Source: Pelomonas sp. Root1444 (GTDB lineage: Bacteria > Pseudomonadota > Gammaproteobacteria > Burkholderiales > Burkholderiaceae_C). From it: DNA of 64,000 nucleotides. The first letter of the stretch is position 1; the number at the start of each line of letters is the position of its first letter. The translations under genes were made by a program, and so were the position numbers. Below the pieces are notes generated by a model that made no database searches, was not told the origin of the DNA, and saw nothing but the letters and a program-made list of their open reading frames with translations. The stretch is taken from contig NZ_LMFP01000003.1 in assembly GCF_001426885.1 (NCBI RefSeq), forward strand, positions 1,175,701 to 1,239,700. The letters run 5' to 3'. This document shows, piece after piece, positions 28,121-38,357 of the stretch.

Positions 28121-29299
28121 TTACCGAAGCTTCAGGCTCGCCAGGCCGACGAGGCACAGCAGCATGGTGATGATCCAGAAGCGGATGACGACCTGGGTCT
28201 CGTTCCAGCCGCTCTTCTCGAAGTGGTGGTGCAGCGGCGCCATCTTGAAGATGCGCCGGCCCTCGCCGAATTTCTTCTTCGTGAACTTGAACCAGCTAAC
28301 CTGCAGCATCACGCTCAGCACTTCGGCCACGAAGATGCCGCCCATGATGCCCAGCACGATCTCCTGGCGCGTGATGACGGCGATGGTGCCCAGGCCGCCG
28401 CCCAGCGCCAGCGCGCCGACGTCGCCCATGAAGACCTGCGCCGGATGCGCGTTGAACCACAGGAAGGCCAGGCCCGCGCCGGCCATGGCGGCGCAGAAGA
28501 TCAGCAGCTCGCCGGCACCCGGGATGTAGGGCAGCAGCAGGTATTTGGCGAACACCGACGAACCCGTCAGGTAGGCGAACAGACCCAGCGCCGAGCCCAC
28601 CAGCACCACCGGCATGATGGCCAGGCCGTCCAGCCCGTCGGTGAAGTTGACCGCGTTGCTGGTGCCGACCATGACGAAGTAGGCGAGCGCCACGAAGCCC
28701 CACACGCCCAGCGGCATCGAGATCGTCTTGAAGAACGGGATCAGCAGGTCGGCCTTGGGCGGCAGCTCGGTCGAGAAGCCGCTGGACACCCAGCGGAAGA
28801 ACAGCTGCACGACGCCCAGGAACGACGTCTCCGACACGCTGAACGCCAGGTACAGCGCAGCGACCAGCCCGATCAGCGACTGCCAAAAGAACTTCTCGCG
28901 GCTGCGCATGCCTTCGGGGTTCTTGTCGACGACCTTGCGCCAATCGTCCACCCAGCCGATGGCGCCGAAGCCCATGGTGACCAACATGACGACCCAGACG
29001 AAGCGGTTGCTCCAGTCGAACCACAGCAGCGTCGAGATGCCGATGCCGATCAGGATCAGCACGCCGCCCATAGTGGGCGTGCCGGTCTTGGCCAGGTGTT
29101 GCTGCACGCCGTAGGCGCGGATGGGCTGGCCGATCTTCATCGCCGTCAGGCGGCGGATGACCCAGGGCCCGAAGGCCAGGCCGATCAGCAGCGCGGTCAT
29201 GGCCGCCATCACCGCGCGGAAGGTGATGTACTGGAAGACGCGCAGGAAACCCAGGTCGGGGTACAGACCCTGCAGCCACTGGGCCAGGCTAAGCAGCAT
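28121..29299 (-). CDS. mraY: Phospho-MurNAc-pentapeptide translocase MraY
   Basis: 392 residues, about ten transmembrane helices. Signature blocks: [22 protein letters not shown] with catalytic aspartates, [23 protein letters not shown] and [11 protein letters not shown] with the HHH motif. It makes lipid I from UDP-MurNAc-pentapeptide and undecaprenyl phosphate. Its 5' end overlaps the murF 3' end by 11 bp. Confidence 0.98.
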   Translation of the reverse strand: MLLSLAQWLQGLYPDLGFLRVFQYITFRAVMAAMTALLIGLAFGPWVIRRLTAMKIGQPIRAYGVQQHLAKTGTPTMGGVLILIGIGISTLLWFDWSNRFVWVVMLVTMGFGAIGWVDDWRKVVDKNPEGMRSREKFFWQSLIGLVAALYLAFSVSETSFLGVVQLFFRWVSSGFSTELPPKADLLIPFFKTISMPLGVWGFVALAYFVMVGTSNAVNFTDGLDGLAIMPVVLVGSALGLFAYLTGSSVFAKYLLLPYIPGAGELLIFCAAMAGAGLAFLWFNAHPAQVFMGDVGALALGGGLGTIAVITRQEIVLGIMGGIFVAEVLSVMLQVSWFKFTKKKFGEGRRIFKMAPLHHHFEKSGWNETQVVIRFWIITMLLCLVGLASLKLR

Positions 29300-30677
29300 G
29301 CGTGTCTCCGGTGATGTTCTTGTTCTGCAATGCGGCGACCACTTGTTCCATCTTCATGAAGCGCGAGCCCTTGACCAGGGTCTGGGCCGCGCTGGGTTGT
29401 TCGTCGAGCGCCGCGATCAGCGCGGCGGTGGTGTCGAACGCACGAGCGGTCGGGCCATAGGCCGTGGCCGTGTCGCGCGCGGCGCTGCCGGCCGTCCACA
29501 GGTGCGCAATGCCGCGCTCGGCCGCATAGGCGCCGACCTCGCGGTGGAAGGCCGGGCCGTCGTTGCCGACCTCGCCCATGTCGCCCAGCACCAGCCAGCC
29601 ATCGCCCGGCATGCCGGCCAGCACGTCGATGGCGGCACGCACGCTGTCGGGGTTGGCGTTGTAGCTGTCATCGATGAGCGTGCGGCCGCGGGCGTCGGTC
29701 TTCAGCTCCGAGCGGCCCTTGACCGCGCGAAAGGCTTCCAGGCCCTGCGCGATTGCCGTCAGCGGGGCACCCGCCGCCAGCGCGCAGGCGGCGGCGGCCA
29801 GCGCATTGCGCAGGTTGTGCTCGCCGGCCATGTGCAAGGCGACGGGCGCGGTGCCGGCGGGCGTGTGCAGCTCCAGCGCCCAGTGCCCGCCCATCCATTG
29901 CGCAGCGCCGGTGACGTCGGCCTCGCCGCGCAGCGCAAAGCTCAGGTGTGGCCGCGGACCCGCCAGCTCCAGCCAGATCGGCGCGCAGTTGTCCTCGGCT
30001 GGAAACACCGCGCAGCCGCTGCCGGACAGCGCCTCGATGACCGCGCCGTTCTCGCGCGCCACCGCCTCGACCGTGGCCATGAACTCCTGGTGCTCGCGTT
30101 GCGCGTTGTTGACGAGAGCCACGGTGGGCTGCGTCATCGCCGCCAGTGGCGCGATCTCGCCGGGGTGGTTCATGCCCAGCTCGACGACCGCGGCGCGGTG
30201 GCTCATTTCGTCGTCATGGCGCAGGCGCAGCAGCGTCAGCGGCACGCCGATGTCGTTGTTGTAGTTGCCCTCGGTGGCCAGCGCGGCGTCGCCCACCCAG
30301 GCGCGCAGGATGCTGGCGATCATCTGGGTCGTCGTCGTCTTGCCGTTGCTGCCGGTGACGGCGATGACCGGCAGTTGCTGCTGGCGGCGCCAGGCCGCCG
30401 CGAGTTGACCCAGCGCCGCCTTGGCGTCGGGCACCAGCAGGCCCGGCAGACCGGCGTCGGCCAGGCCGCGTTCGGCCAGCGCCGCGACGGCGCCTGCCGC
30501 CTTGGCCTGCGCCAGGAAGTCGTTCGCATCGAAACGCTCGCCGCGCAGCGCGACGAACAGGTCGCCAGCGCGCAGCGTGCGCGTGTCGCTGTGCACGCGG
30601 GCAAAGCCGGTCGCGCCGTCGCCGACGAGCACGGCGCCCGGCAGCAGCGCCTGCGCTTGCGTGAGCGTCAGGAACAT
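29289..30677 (-). CDS. murF: UDP-MurNAc-tripeptide--D-Ala-D-Ala ligase
   Basis: 462 residues. Motifs: [18 protein letters not shown] at the N-terminus, [16 protein letters not shown] (ATP loop), [35 protein letters not shown] and [13 protein letters not shown]. It completes the pentapeptide. The ATG at 30677 has GAGGGGG upstream. Unlike its neighbours, it does not overlap the upstream murE gene; 82 bp separate them. Confidence 0.97.
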   Translation of the reverse strand: MFLTLTQAQALLPGAVLVGDGATGFARVHSDTRTLRAGDLFVALRGERFDANDFLAQAKAAGAVAALAERGLADAGLPGLLVPDAKAALGQLAAAWRRQQQLPVIAVTGSNGKTTTTQMIASILRAWVGDAALATEGNYNNDIGVPLTLLRLRHDDEMSHRAAVVELGMNHPGEIAPLAAMTQPTVALVNNAQREHQEFMATVEAVARENGAVIEALSGSGCAVFPAEDNCAPIWLELAGPRPHLSFALRGEADVTGAAQWMGGHWALELHTPAGTAPVALHMAGEHNLRNALAAAACALAAGAPLTAIAQGLEAFRAVKGRSELKTDARGRTLIDDSYNANPDSVRAAIDVLAGMPGDGWLVLGDMGEVGNDGPAFHREVGAYAAERGIAHLWTAGSAARDTATAYGPTARAFDTTAALIAALDEQPSAAQTLVKGSRFMKMEQVVAALQNKNITGDTHAA

Positions 30678-30759
30678 GCCGCCCCCTCGTCCGAGGTGTA
30701 CGTCGGCCGGTCCCCCGAGGGGATGCTGGCTGGCTTGGGACGCCCCTGCGCTGCGCCGC
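30678..30759 (-). other. murE-murF spacer with small hairpins
   Basis: 82 bp in an otherwise nearly gapless run. On the minus strand it has CCCCTCGGGG and CCTCGGACGAGG hairpins. A GTG overlapping the murE stop (GTGA) opens a frame of about 30 codons that ends inside murF. This may be a short intergenic repeat shared with other loci of the genome, which cannot be checked from this window. Confidence 0.35.
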
Positions 30760-32226
30760 TCACAGGCCCGCCCTTTCCAGCAGCGCGGCGCGCGCCTCGG
30801 CCACGTCGGAGAACGGCCGGCGCACGCCGTTGACTTCCTGGTAGTCCTCGTGCCCCTTGCCGGCGATGAGCACGATGTCGCGCCCGCCGGCCTCGCCGAT
30901 GGCGGCGCGGATGGCTTCCTCGCGGGCCTCGATGACGGTGGCTGCGGGCGCACCGGCAGCGATGTCAGCCAGGATCTGCGCTGGCGCTTCGGTGCGCGGG
31001 TTGTCCGTCGTCACGACCACGCGGCCGGCCAGCCGGGCGGCGATGGCGCCCATCTGCGGACGCTTGCCCCGGTCGCGGTCGCCGCCGCAGCCGAACACGC
31101 AGACCAGCTCGCCGCCGCGCGCCTTCGCCAGCCCCTGCAGCGCGGACAGCGCCTTGTCCAGCGCGTCGGGCGTGTGGGCATAGTCGATGACCACCTGGGG
31201 CAGCTCGCGGCCGTTGCCGACACGCTGCATGCGGCCGGGCACCGGCGTGACGCGCGCCAGCGCGCGCGCCACGTCGGCCAGCGGGTGGCCCTGGGCGCGC
31301 AGTGCGCCGGCCACGCCGAGCAGGTTGGCGGCGTTGTAGTCGCCGATGAGGCCGGTCTGCACCGCGATGGCGTCGCCACCTTCCTGCAACGTGAACGCCA
31401 GGCCCTCGCCGGTGTAGTGCAGGTCACGCGCCGTCAGCCGCGCATCCTGGCGCTGCACGCCGGTGGTCCAGACGTCCAGCGCCGCCAGCTCGGCCGCGAG
31501 CGAGTCGCCCTTGGCATCGTCCAGGTTGATGACCGCCGCCCGCAGGCCGGGGAAGCCGAACAGCGCGCGCTTGGCCACCCAGTAGGCGTTCATGTCGCCG
31601 TGGTAGTCGAGGTGGTCCTGCGTGAAGTTGGTGAACACCGCGACGCGGATGGCGCTGCCGGCCAGGCGCCCTTCGACGATGCCGATGCTGGACGCCTCGA
31701 TGGCGCAGGCCACGAAGCCCTGGTCCACCATGCGTGCGAACGCGGCCTGCAGCAGCACCGGGTCGGGCGTCGTCAGGCCGTTGTAGTCCAGCTTGGGCGG
31801 CTCGCCGATGCCCAGCGTGCCGACGACACCGCAGCGCCTGGCCAGCTGTGCCGAGGCCTGAGCGATCCACCAGGCCGACGAGGTCTTGCCGTTGGTGCCC
31901 GTGACGGCGATGACGTCCAGCGTGTCGGTCGGCTTGCCGAAGAAGGCGGCGGCGATCTCGCCGGTGCGCGCCTTCAGGCCGGGCAGCGACGCAACCCGGG
32001 CATCGACGAAGCCGAAACGGTCGACATCGGCCTCTTCCACCAGGCAGGTGGCCGCGCCGGAGGCCAGCGCCGCGGCGACGTACTCGCGGCCGTCGCGCGC
32101 ATAGCCCGGCCAGGCGATGAAGGCGTCACCGGGCATGACCTGGCGGCTGTCGGTCCGCAAGGTGCCGGTGCACCATTCGCGCAGCCAGCGGGCGGCGGCC
32201 TCGGGGGATTTCAAACGGGTCAGCAT
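30760..32226 (-). CDS. murE: UDP-MurNAc-L-Ala-D-Glu--meso-diaminopimelate ligase
   Basis: 488 residues. ATP loop VTGTNGKTSSAWW, substrate block GLTTPDPVLLQ, NFTQDHLDYHGD, and DNPRTEAP. DNPR is the known determinant for meso-diaminopimelate rather than lysine, so the cell wall is the usual gram-negative DAP type. The start and the ftsI stop share one base (TGATG). Confidence 0.98.
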   Translation of the reverse strand: MLTRLKSPEAAARWLREWCTGTLRTDSRQVMPGDAFIAWPGYARDGREYVAAALASGAATCLVEEADVDRFGFVDARVASLPGLKARTGEIAAAFFGKPTDTLDVIAVTGTNGKTSSAWWIAQASAQLARRCGVVGTLGIGEPPKLDYNGLTTPDPVLLQAAFARMVDQGFVACAIEASSIGIVEGRLAGSAIRVAVFTNFTQDHLDYHGDMNAYWVAKRALFGFPGLRAAVINLDDAKGDSLAAELAALDVWTTGVQRQDARLTARDLHYTGEGLAFTLQEGGDAIAVQTGLIGDYNAANLLGVAGALRAQGHPLADVARALARVTPVPGRMQRVGNGRELPQVVIDYAHTPDALDKALSALQGLAKARGGELVCVFGCGGDRDRGKRPQMGAIAARLAGRVVVTTDNPRTEAPAQILADIAAGAPAATVIEAREEAIRAAIGEAGGRDIVLIAGKGHEDYQEVNGVRRPFSDVAEARAALLERAGL

Positions 32227-34031
32227 CAGAAGCTCTCTTCCACGGGAACCGCTTTTTGGTTCGCGACGATCTGGCTCTTCACGTCGAGGTCGGGCGCCAC
32301 GCCCAGCAGGCGCAGCGTCTGCGCCGTCACCTGGCTGAACACCGGGCCGGCGACCTTGCCGCCGTAATAGACGCCGGCCGTCGGCTCGTCGACCATCACC
32401 GCCACGACGATGCGCGGCTTGCTGATCGGCGCCACGCCGACGAACCAGGAGCGGTACTTGTGGGCCGCATAACCGCGGCCTTCCTGCTTGTGGGCCGTGC
32501 CGCTCTTGCCGCCGACGCTGTAGCCCGGCACCTGCGCATCCGGCGCCGTGCCGCCCGGGCCGGCGGCGGCCTGCAGCATGTGGCGCAGCTCCAGCGCAAC
32601 GCTGGGCGAGAACACGCGGATGCCGGCGACCGGATGGTCGTGCGGCTGGCGCAGCATGCTGACCGGGATGATCTCGCCGTCGCGCGCGAACACCGTGTAG
32701 GCGCGCGCCAGCTGGAACAGTGACGCCGACAGGCCGTAGCCATAGCTCATCGTCGCCTGCTCGATGGGGCGCCAGGTCTTGTAGGGCCGCAGCTTGCCGG
32801 TCACCGCGCCAGGGAAGCTGATCTGCGGCCGCTGGCCCAGGCCGATGGCGGTGAACAGCTCATGCATCTCGCGCGGCTGCATCTGCATGGCCAGCTTGGT
32901 CGTGCCGATGTTGCTGGACATCTGGATGACCTCGCGCACCGTGATGACGCCGTGCGCCTTGGTGTCGCTGATGACGGCGCCCTGGAAGGGGTAGCGGCCG
33001 TTGCCGGTGTCCACCAGCGTTTCGGGCTTCACGCGGCCGGTCTCCAGCGCCAGGCCGGCGATGAAGGGCTTCATCGTCGAGCCGGGCTCGAAGACGTCGG
33101 TCAGCGCACGGTTGCGCAGCTGCTCGCCGGAGAGGTTCTGCCGGTTGCCGGGGTCGTAGCTCGGGAAGTTGGCCAGCGCCAGCACCTCGCCGGTCTGCAC
33201 GTCCAGCACGACGACCGAGCCGGCCTTGGCCTTGTTGGCGGCCACCGCGTCGCGGATGCGCTGGTAGGCGAAGAACTGCACCTTGGAGTCGACGGACAGG
33301 TCGATGTCGCTACCGTTAGCGGCGGGCACGACGTCGCCGATGTCCTCGACGACGCGGCCCAGGCGGTCGCGCACGACGGAGCGCGAGCCGTCGCGGCCCT
33401 GCAGCTCCTTCTGGAAGGCCAGCTCGATGCCCTCCTGGCCGCGGTCCTCGACGTTGGTGAAGCCCACGACATGCGCCGCCGCCTCGCCCTCGGGGTATTT
33501 GCGGCGGTACTCGCGGTCCTGAAAGATGCCCTTCAGGCCGATGGCCTTGACCTTGGCCGCCGTCTCGTCATCGGCCAGGCGCTTGAGCCAGACGAAGCGC
33601 GACTCGGGGTTGAGCTTGGCCTGCAGCTCCTTGTTCGACAGGCCCAGCGCCTTGGCCAGCTCGCGGCGCTTGTCGGCGTCGGCGTCGACTTCCTTCGGGA
33701 TCGCCCAGATCGACGGCACGGCCACGCTGGCGGCCAGCGTCTGGCCGCTGCGGTCGTTGATGCGGCCGCGGCTGGCCGGCAACTCCAGCGTGTGCGCGTA
33801 GCGTGCCTCGCCCTGCTTTTGGAAGAACTCGGTGTGCAGCACCTGCACGTAGATGGCACGGGCCAGCAGGCCGGCGAAGGCCAGGCCGACCAGGGCGACC
33901 AGGAAGCGCGAGCGCCACGGCGGCGTCTTGGATGCCAGCAGCGGGCTGGTGGAGTAGGTGACGCCGCGGCCCGAGCCGAGGGCGCGCGCGCCGGCCTTGT
34001 TGGCCTTGCTGCCCTTGTCGCGGCCGATCAC
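32226..34031 (-). CDS. ftsI: Division transpeptidase FtsI (PBP3)
   Basis: 601 residues. A basic cytoplasmic tail is followed by one transmembrane helix (about 43-63), the PBP dimerisation domain (ELPASRGRINDRSG), and the transpeptidase domain: active-site Ser318 in STMK, SSN at 372-374, KSGT at 509-512. It cross-links septal peptidoglycan with FtsW and is a beta-lactam target. The start overlaps the ftsL stop as ATGA. Confidence 0.98.
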   Translation of the reverse strand: MIGRDKGSKANKAGARALGSGRGVTYSTSPLLASKTPPWRSRFLVALVGLAFAGLLARAIYVQVLHTEFFQKQGEARYAHTLELPASRGRINDRSGQTLAASVAVPSIWAIPKEVDADADKRRELAKALGLSNKELQAKLNPESRFVWLKRLADDETAAKVKAIGLKGIFQDREYRRKYPEGEAAAHVVGFTNVEDRGQEGIELAFQKELQGRDGSRSVVRDRLGRVVEDIGDVVPAANGSDIDLSVDSKVQFFAYQRIRDAVAANKAKAGSVVVLDVQTGEVLALANFPSYDPGNRQNLSGEQLRNRALTDVFEPGSTMKPFIAGLALETGRVKPETLVDTGNGRYPFQGAVISDTKAHGVITVREVIQMSSNIGTTKLAMQMQPREMHELFTAIGLGQRPQISFPGAVTGKLRPYKTWRPIEQATMSYGYGLSASLFQLARAYTVFARDGEIIPVSMLRQPHDHPVAGIRVFSPSVALELRHMLQAAAGPGGTAPDAQVPGYSVGGKSGTAHKQEGRGYAAHKYRSWFVGVAPISKPRIVVAVMVDEPTAGVYYGGKVAGPVFSQVTAQTLRLLGVAPDLDVKSQIVANQKAVPVEESF

Positions 34032-34291
34032 GGCGCCACTCCCGAGGCCACGACGGCCGGCGAGATCAGCCGCATGCCCAGCCGCTCGCGTGCGACCTGC
34101 TCGACGCGCAGGTTGGTCGCCTGCGCGTGCCGCTCGGCCTTGAGCCGCTCGGCGTCGGCCGCCAGGCGCTGGCCTTCGGCCTTGGTGCGCTCGCGCTCGG
34201 CGAACAGGCGGCGCGACTCGTAGGCGCTGTGCACCAGCACCAGGCCGCTGGCCAGCACGGCCAGGATGAGGATGAAGTTGAGCTTGGCCAC
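34028..34291 (-). CDS. ftsL: Cell division protein FtsL
   Basis: 87 residues: one transmembrane helix (about 5-22, FILILAVLASGLVLVHS) and a periplasmic coiled coil rich in Glu, Arg, Ala and Leu, then a short tail with RLGMRL. That is the FtsL layout; it forms a complex with FtsB and FtsQ and activates FtsWI. Position between rsmH and ftsI is decisive for this poorly conserved gene. Confidence 0.92.
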   Translation of the reverse strand: MAKLNFILILAVLASGLVLVHSAYESRRLFAERERTKAEGQRLAADAERLKAERHAQATNLRVEQVARERLGMRLISPAVVASGVAP

Positions 34292-34302
34292 GGCGCCGGC
34301 CC

Positions 34303-35256
34303 TCAGCCTTTCAACGGCGCATCGGTGCGCTCGGCCACGCGCAGCACGGCGGAGCGCGAGCGGGGGTTGGCCCTGATCTCGGTCTCGCTGGGCTTCACGC
34401 GGCCCAGCGACACCAGCGCCAGCTCGGGCGGCGGCGCAAATGGCGCGCGGCGGTCGACCTCCGCCTTGCTGTGCGCAGCGATGAACTGCTTGACGCGCCG
34501 GTCCTCGAGCGAATGGAAGCTGATGACCGACAGCCGGCCACCCGGTGCGAGCAGGCGCAGCGCTGCGTTCAGCCCTTGCTCAAGCTGCTCCAGCTCTCGA
34601 TTGACGTGAATCCGAAGAGCTTGAAAGGTGCGCGTGGCCGGGTCCTGGCCGGGCTCACGGGTCTTGACCGTGCGAGCCACGAGTTCGCGCAGTTCGTCGG
34701 TGCGCGTGAGCGGCGCACCGGCTTCTCGGCGAGCAACAAGCGCCTTTGCAATCTGGCCAGCAAACCGTTCTTCGCCATAGTCCTTGATCACCTGTGCGAT
34801 CTCGCGCTCGTCGGCGCGCGCGAGGAAGTCCGCCGCGCTCTGGCCACGGGTGGTGTCCATGCGCATGTCCAGCGGGCCGTCGAAGCGAAAGCTGAAGCCG
34901 CGCTCCGGGTTGTCGATCTGCGGGCTTGAAACACCCAGGTCCAGCAGCACGCCGTCCAGCTGGTGCACGCCGATGTCGGCGAGCGCGTCGGCCATGTCGG
35001 CGAAGGCGCTGTGCACGATGGTGAAGCGCGGGTCGGTGATGGCCGCGGCGGCGGCGACTGCCTCGGGGTCGCGGTCGATGCCGATGAGGCGCCCTGCCGG
35101 GCCCAGCCGGGCCAGCAACGCGCGTGAATGGCCGCCGCGGCCGAAGGTGCCGTCCACGTAGACACCGTCCGGCCGCGCAAGCACGCCGTCGACCGCCTCG
35201 TCCAGCAACACGGTGGTGTGGCGGAACTCGGCGCTGTCATTCATCTCGGCGCCCAT
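34303..35256 (-). CDS. rsmH: 16S rRNA m4C1402 methyltransferase RsmH (MraW)
   Basis: 317 residues. SAM-binding block [15 protein letters not shown], then [27 protein letters not shown] and [14 protein letters not shown], all hallmark RsmH segments. It N4-methylates C1402 of 16S rRNA. The ATG at 35256 shares a base with the mraZ stop (TGATG); a second ATG at 35244 (MNDSAEF) is possible. Confidence 0.97.
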   Translation of the reverse strand: MGAEMNDSAEFRHTTVLLDEAVDGVLARPDGVYVDGTFGRGGHSRALLARLGPAGRLIGIDRDPEAVAAAAAITDPRFTIVHSAFADMADALADIGVHQLDGVLLDLGVSSPQIDNPERGFSFRFDGPLDMRMDTTRGQSAADFLARADEREIAQVIKDYGEERFAGQIAKALVARREAGAPLTRTDELRELVARTVKTREPGQDPATRTFQALRIHVNRELEQLEQGLNAALRLLAPGGRLSVISFHSLEDRRVKQFIAAHSKAEVDRRAPFAPPPELALVSLGRVKPSETEIRANPRSRSAVLRVAERTDAPLKG

Positions 35257-35696
35257 CAGAAGCTGAAGTCCTTGAGCGCGTCGGGCAGCGGGCCGGCCAT
35301 CACCTCGGCCTCGTGGGCGGCATGGGTTTCGGCATCCCAGAGCTCGAAGTGGCTGCCCATGCCCAGCAGCATCACGTCGTTCTTGAGCCCGGCGCTCTTG
35401 CGCAACTCCGGGGAGATCAGCACCCGCGCCGCCGAGTCGATGTCGACATCCATCGCGTTACCGAGGAAAACACGCTTCCAGCCGGCCGCAGACATGGGCA
35501 GCGCGGCGACCTTGTCGCGGAACTGCTCCCACGTGGGGCGGGGAAAGAGCATGAGACAGCCGTCGGGGTGCTTGGTGACGGTCAGCCGCCCCTGGCAGAG
35601 CAGCTGCAACACCTCGCGATGCCGCGTTGGAACGCTCAGGCGCCCCTTGGCGTCCAGCGCCAAGTTGGAGGCTCCTTGAAAGACGATTTCCGACAC
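35256..35696 (-). CDS. mraZ: Transcriptional regulator MraZ
   Basis: 146 residues with two AbrB-like swapped-hairpin domains: [16 protein letters not shown] (about 12-27) and [17 protein letters not shown] (about 83-99). MraZ binds its own promoter and controls the dcw operon. The start is GTG at 35696; an in-frame TGA two codons upstream excludes a longer product. The start codon itself is the fourth member of the 10-bp repeat series in the operator. Confidence 0.95.
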   Translation of the reverse strand: MSEIVFQGASNLALDAKGRLSVPTRHREVLQLLCQGRLTVTKHPDGCLMLFPRPTWEQFRDKVAALPMSAAGWKRVFLGNAMDVDIDSAARVLISPELRKSAGLKNDVMLLGMGSHFELWDAETHAAHEAEVMAGPLPDALKDFSF

Positions 35697-35753
35697 TTTT
35701 CACCACGAAACGACACTTCATCCCACTTTAAGCCCTGCAACCCCCGGGGTCAA
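35697..35753 (-). promoter_or_regulatory. Pmra promoter and MraZ operator repeats
   Basis: Minus strand: TTGACC (35753-35748), 17 bp, TAAAGT (35730-35725), a credible sigma-70 promoter. From the -10 onward there are steps beginning GTG exactly every 10 bp: GTGGG (35726), GTGTC (35716), GTGGT (35706), and the start codon GTGTC (35696). Known MraZ operators are TGGG-containing repeats at 10-bp spacing, so autorepression from this site is expected. Confidence 0.75.
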
Positions 35754-36115
35754 CATTGCGCACAAGTTTTTTCAATGAAATCAAGCACTTAGCCATGGCT
35801 GTGAAAATATCCAGCCCGCCGCGAAAATATCCTTCATAAATAAGGACTTGCCTAGACATTGCGAAGTGGCGCTTGAAGTGCGTGGCAAATGAGCGTGAGC
35901 GCGCCCAGGCTTTCAAACGCGCCGCGCACCGCCTCGACCGCCCGCGCGCCTTCAGCCGGTTTTGCCGCACATGTCACAGCCGGGTGTCTCGTTTGCCCGT
36001 CCGCGCGGTCGGCTGCGCCGGAATTTCTGCTGAAATTTCATGCTGTTTCATCGGCATGCGGTGGGAACGCCGCGCGCCGAGGCACCCGCCTCACCACACA
36101 CCCAAGGCTGCTTTC
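35754..36115. other. Intergenic region between mraZ and chemoreceptor gene
   Basis: Divergent spacer. It carries the direct repeats described at 35801-35832 and must hold the chemoreceptor promoter, which I could not place; no flagellar sigma-28 match was found. A minus-strand frame of 80 codons (35728-35970) crosses it without any recognisable signature and is not called as a gene. Confidence 0.5.
35801..35832. repeat. Direct repeats in AT-rich patch upstream of mra promoter
   Basis: GTGAAAATATCC and GCGAAAATATCC begin exactly 20 bp apart (35801 and 35821), two helical turns, in an unusually AT-rich segment. TCCTT and AAGGA just after it (35830-35845) form a small dyad. The layout suggests a regulator or architectural protein binding site about 50-85 bp upstream of the mra promoter. 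Confidence 0.5.
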
Positions 36116-37672
36116 ATGACGTTCTTGTCCCATATGCGCATCGGGCAACGGCTCACCGCTGGTTTCATGGTGGTGATCGCCTGCTTGATGGCCATGGCCG
36201 GGCTGGGCTACTTCGGCATCCAGACGCTGAACGGCGAGATCAGCCAGCTGATCAGCAGCGACTACAAGGCCGTGGCACTGGCCAACAAGGCCAAGGCCGA
36301 GCTGGGCGACGCCTCGCGCAGCATGATGACGACGCTGATCATGACCGGCGAGGAGCAGATCAAGAAGGAGCTGGACACGACCGCCAGCTTGATGGCCGCT
36401 CATGAGAAGACCATGGTCGAGCTGGAGCCGCTGCTGACCGACGCGGCCAGCCAGGAGCAGCTCAAGGCGGTCAAGGAGGCGCGCGCCCGGTTCCTGACCG
36501 GCCAGGCCGCCTTCGTGAAGACGGTGGCGTCGGGCGATGCCGAAGGGGCGCCGCTGAAGTACCAGTTCTCCGTGCGCGCCGCCCAGGGCAAGTACATGGC
36601 CGCGCTGGACAAGCTGGTCGAGACCCGCAACGCGGAGATGGAAGCGGCCGGGCTGAAGTCCAACCAGGTCGCCCGCAAAACGGCGCTGCTGCTGCTGGGC
36701 CTGGCGATCGCCGCCATCGCCGCCAGCGTGCTGACCGGCCTGCTGATCACGCGCGGCATCGTCATCCCGCTGCGCGGCGCGGTGAGCGTGGCACGCAAGG
36801 TGGCCTCGGGCAACCTGACCAGCGAGATCGCGGTGCGCAGCCGCGACGAGACCGGGGAGCTGCTGCAGGCGCTGTCGGACATGAACGAGAGCCTGAAGGG
36901 CATCGTCGGCCGGGTGCGCGAGGGCACGGAGTCCATCTCCTCGGCGTCCAGCGAGATCGCCAGCGGCAACCTCGACCTGTCGGTGCGCACGGAGGCGCAG
37001 GCCGCGTCGCTGGAGCAGACGCTGTCGGCCATGCAGACGCTGACCGACGCCGTGCAGCAGAACGCGCAGAACGCACAGCAGGCCAACCAGCTGGCGCAGG
37101 CGGCGTCCACGGTGGCAGCCGAAGGCGGCGAGGTGGTGGCCAAGGTGGTCACGACCATGGGCAGCATCGACGCGTCGTCCAAGAAGATCGTCGACATCAT
37201 CAGCGTCATCGACGGCATCGCGTTCCAGACCAACATCCTGGCGCTGAACGCCGCCGTGGAGGCCGCGCGCGCCGGTGAGCAGGGCCGCGGCTTCGCGGTG
37301 GTCGCAGGCGAGGTGCGGTCGCTCGCCGGCCGCAGCGCCGAAGCCGCCAAGGAGATCAAGCGCCTGATCGGCGACTCGGTCGAGAAAGTGGCTCTGGGCA
37401 GTCAGCTCGTCGCCCAGGCCGGCAACACCATGCAGGGCGTGGTGGCGAGCGTGCAACGGATGACTGACATCATGGGCGAGATCACCCATGCCAGCGCCGA
37501 ACAGAGTTCCGGCATCGAACGCGTCACGCATACCATCCACGACATGGACAGGAGCACACAGCAGAACGCCGCGCTGGTGGAGCAAGCCGCCGCCGCCGCC
37601 GATTCACTGCGCGCCCAGGCCCATGGCCTCGAAGAAGTCGTCAGCCTCTTCAAGCTGGAAGCAGCGCACTGA
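36116..37672 (+). CDS. Methyl-accepting chemotaxis protein
   Basis: 518 residues. Transmembrane helix 1 at about 13-35, a four-helix-bundle-like periplasmic domain (about 36-190), transmembrane helix 2 at about 190-213, a HAMP domain, and a long signalling coiled coil with the invariant hairpin tip [20 protein letters not shown] and [18 protein letters not shown]. It senses a periplasmic signal and controls CheA. The C-terminus lacks a CheR-docking pentapeptide. The ATG at 36116 is chosen; an ATG six codons on (MRIGQRL) is also possible. Confidence 0.96.
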   Translation: MTFLSHMRIGQRLTAGFMVVIACLMAMAGLGYFGIQTLNGEISQLISSDYKAVALANKAKAELGDASRSMMTTLIMTGEEQIKKELDTTASLMAAHEKTMVELEPLLTDAASQEQLKAVKEARARFLTGQAAFVKTVASGDAEGAPLKYQFSVRAAQGKYMAALDKLVETRNAEMEAAGLKSNQVARKTALLLLGLAIAAIAASVLTGLLITRGIVIPLRGAVSVARKVASGNLTSEIAVRSRDETGELLQALSDMNESLKGIVGRVREGTESISSASSEIASGNLDLSVRTEAQAASLEQTLSAMQTLTDAVQQNAQNAQQANQLAQAASTVAAEGGEVVAKVVTTMGSIDASSKKIVDIISVIDGIAFQTNILALNAAVEAARAGEQGRGFAVVAGEVRSLAGRSAEAAKEIKRLIGDSVEKVALGSQLVAQAGNTMQGVVASVQRMTDIMGEITHASAEQSSGIERVTHTIHDMDRSTQQNAALVEQAAAAADSLRAQAHGLEEVVSLFKLEAAH

Positions 37673-37710
37673 GGCGCGCCCACATCCCACATCCAAGATC
37701 AGGAGACTGC

Positions 37711-38298
37711 ATGAAGACGCACAACGCCATCCGCTGGATTGCCGGCCTGGCCCTCGCCGTCGGCCTGGGCGGCGCCGCACAGGCGATCGAGGTCGGCGGC
37801 CTGAAGTTCGATGACACGGTCAAGGTCGCCGGCAAGGAGTTGAAGGTCAACGGCGCCGGCGTGCGCACGCGCATCGTCATCAAGGTCTATGCCCTGGTGC
37901 TCTACCTGCCTGAAAAGAAGGACACGCCCGCTGGCGTGCTCGACAGCCCCGGCCCGCGCCGCTTCAGCCTGGGCCTGCTGCGCGAGGTGACCGGCGAGGA
38001 ACTGGGTCAGGCCTTCCTGACGGGCATCACGGCCAACACCGACAAGGCCGAGCGCTCCAAGTTCGTCAACCAGCTCGCGCAGTTCGGCGAGGCCTTCGTC
38101 AACATCCCGCAGGCCAAGAAGGGTGACGTCATCAACGTCGACTGGGTGCCCGACACCGGCACCGTCATGACGTTCAACGGCAAGCCGATCGGCGAGCCGC
38201 TGAAGGACATCGCCTTCTACAACGCGGTGCTGAAGATCTGGCTGGGCGACAAGCCGGTCGATTCCTCGCTGAAGCCGGCACTGCTCGGCAAGGGCTGA
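37711..38298 (+). CDS. Exported chalcone isomerase-like domain protein
   Basis: 195 residues. A signal peptide (about 1-25, ending AAQA) is followed by a chalcone-isomerase-like domain: VGGLKFDDTVKVAGKEL, KVYALVLYLPEKK, and the C-terminal FNGKPIGEPLKDIAFYNAVLKIWLGDKP (parts GKPIGEPL and AVLKIWLGDKPV). Bacterial members are periplasmic, probably bind fatty acids or similar ligands, and are not flavonoid enzymes (family-level inference). AGGAGA lies 6 bp before the ATG. It sits 38 bp after the chemoreceptor and 59 bp before a hybrid kinase, all codirectional. Confidence 0.85.
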   Translation: MKTHNAIRWIAGLALAVGLGGAAQAIEVGGLKFDDTVKVAGKELKVNGAGVRTRIVIKVYALVLYLPEKKDTPAGVLDSPGPRRFSLGLLREVTGEELGQAFLTGITANTDKAERSKFVNQLAQFGEAFVNIPQAKKGDVINVDWVPDTGTVMTFNGKPIGEPLKDIAFYNAVLKIWLGDKPVDSSLKPALLGKG

Positions 38299-38357
38299 CA
38301 CCCGCGCCGTGTTGCGGTGGGTGACGATGTCGCGGGCTGTGGCAGCATGACCCTATC

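Noticed and set aside
30672..30763. Frame of about 30 codons between murE and murF as a gene
   Set aside because: GTG start, no recognisable product, and it ends a few codons into murF. It may simply be a hairpin-rich repeat.
35728..35970. 80-codon minus-strand frame upstream of mraZ
   Set aside because: No ribosome binding site or family signal, and it runs across the mra promoter and direct repeats.
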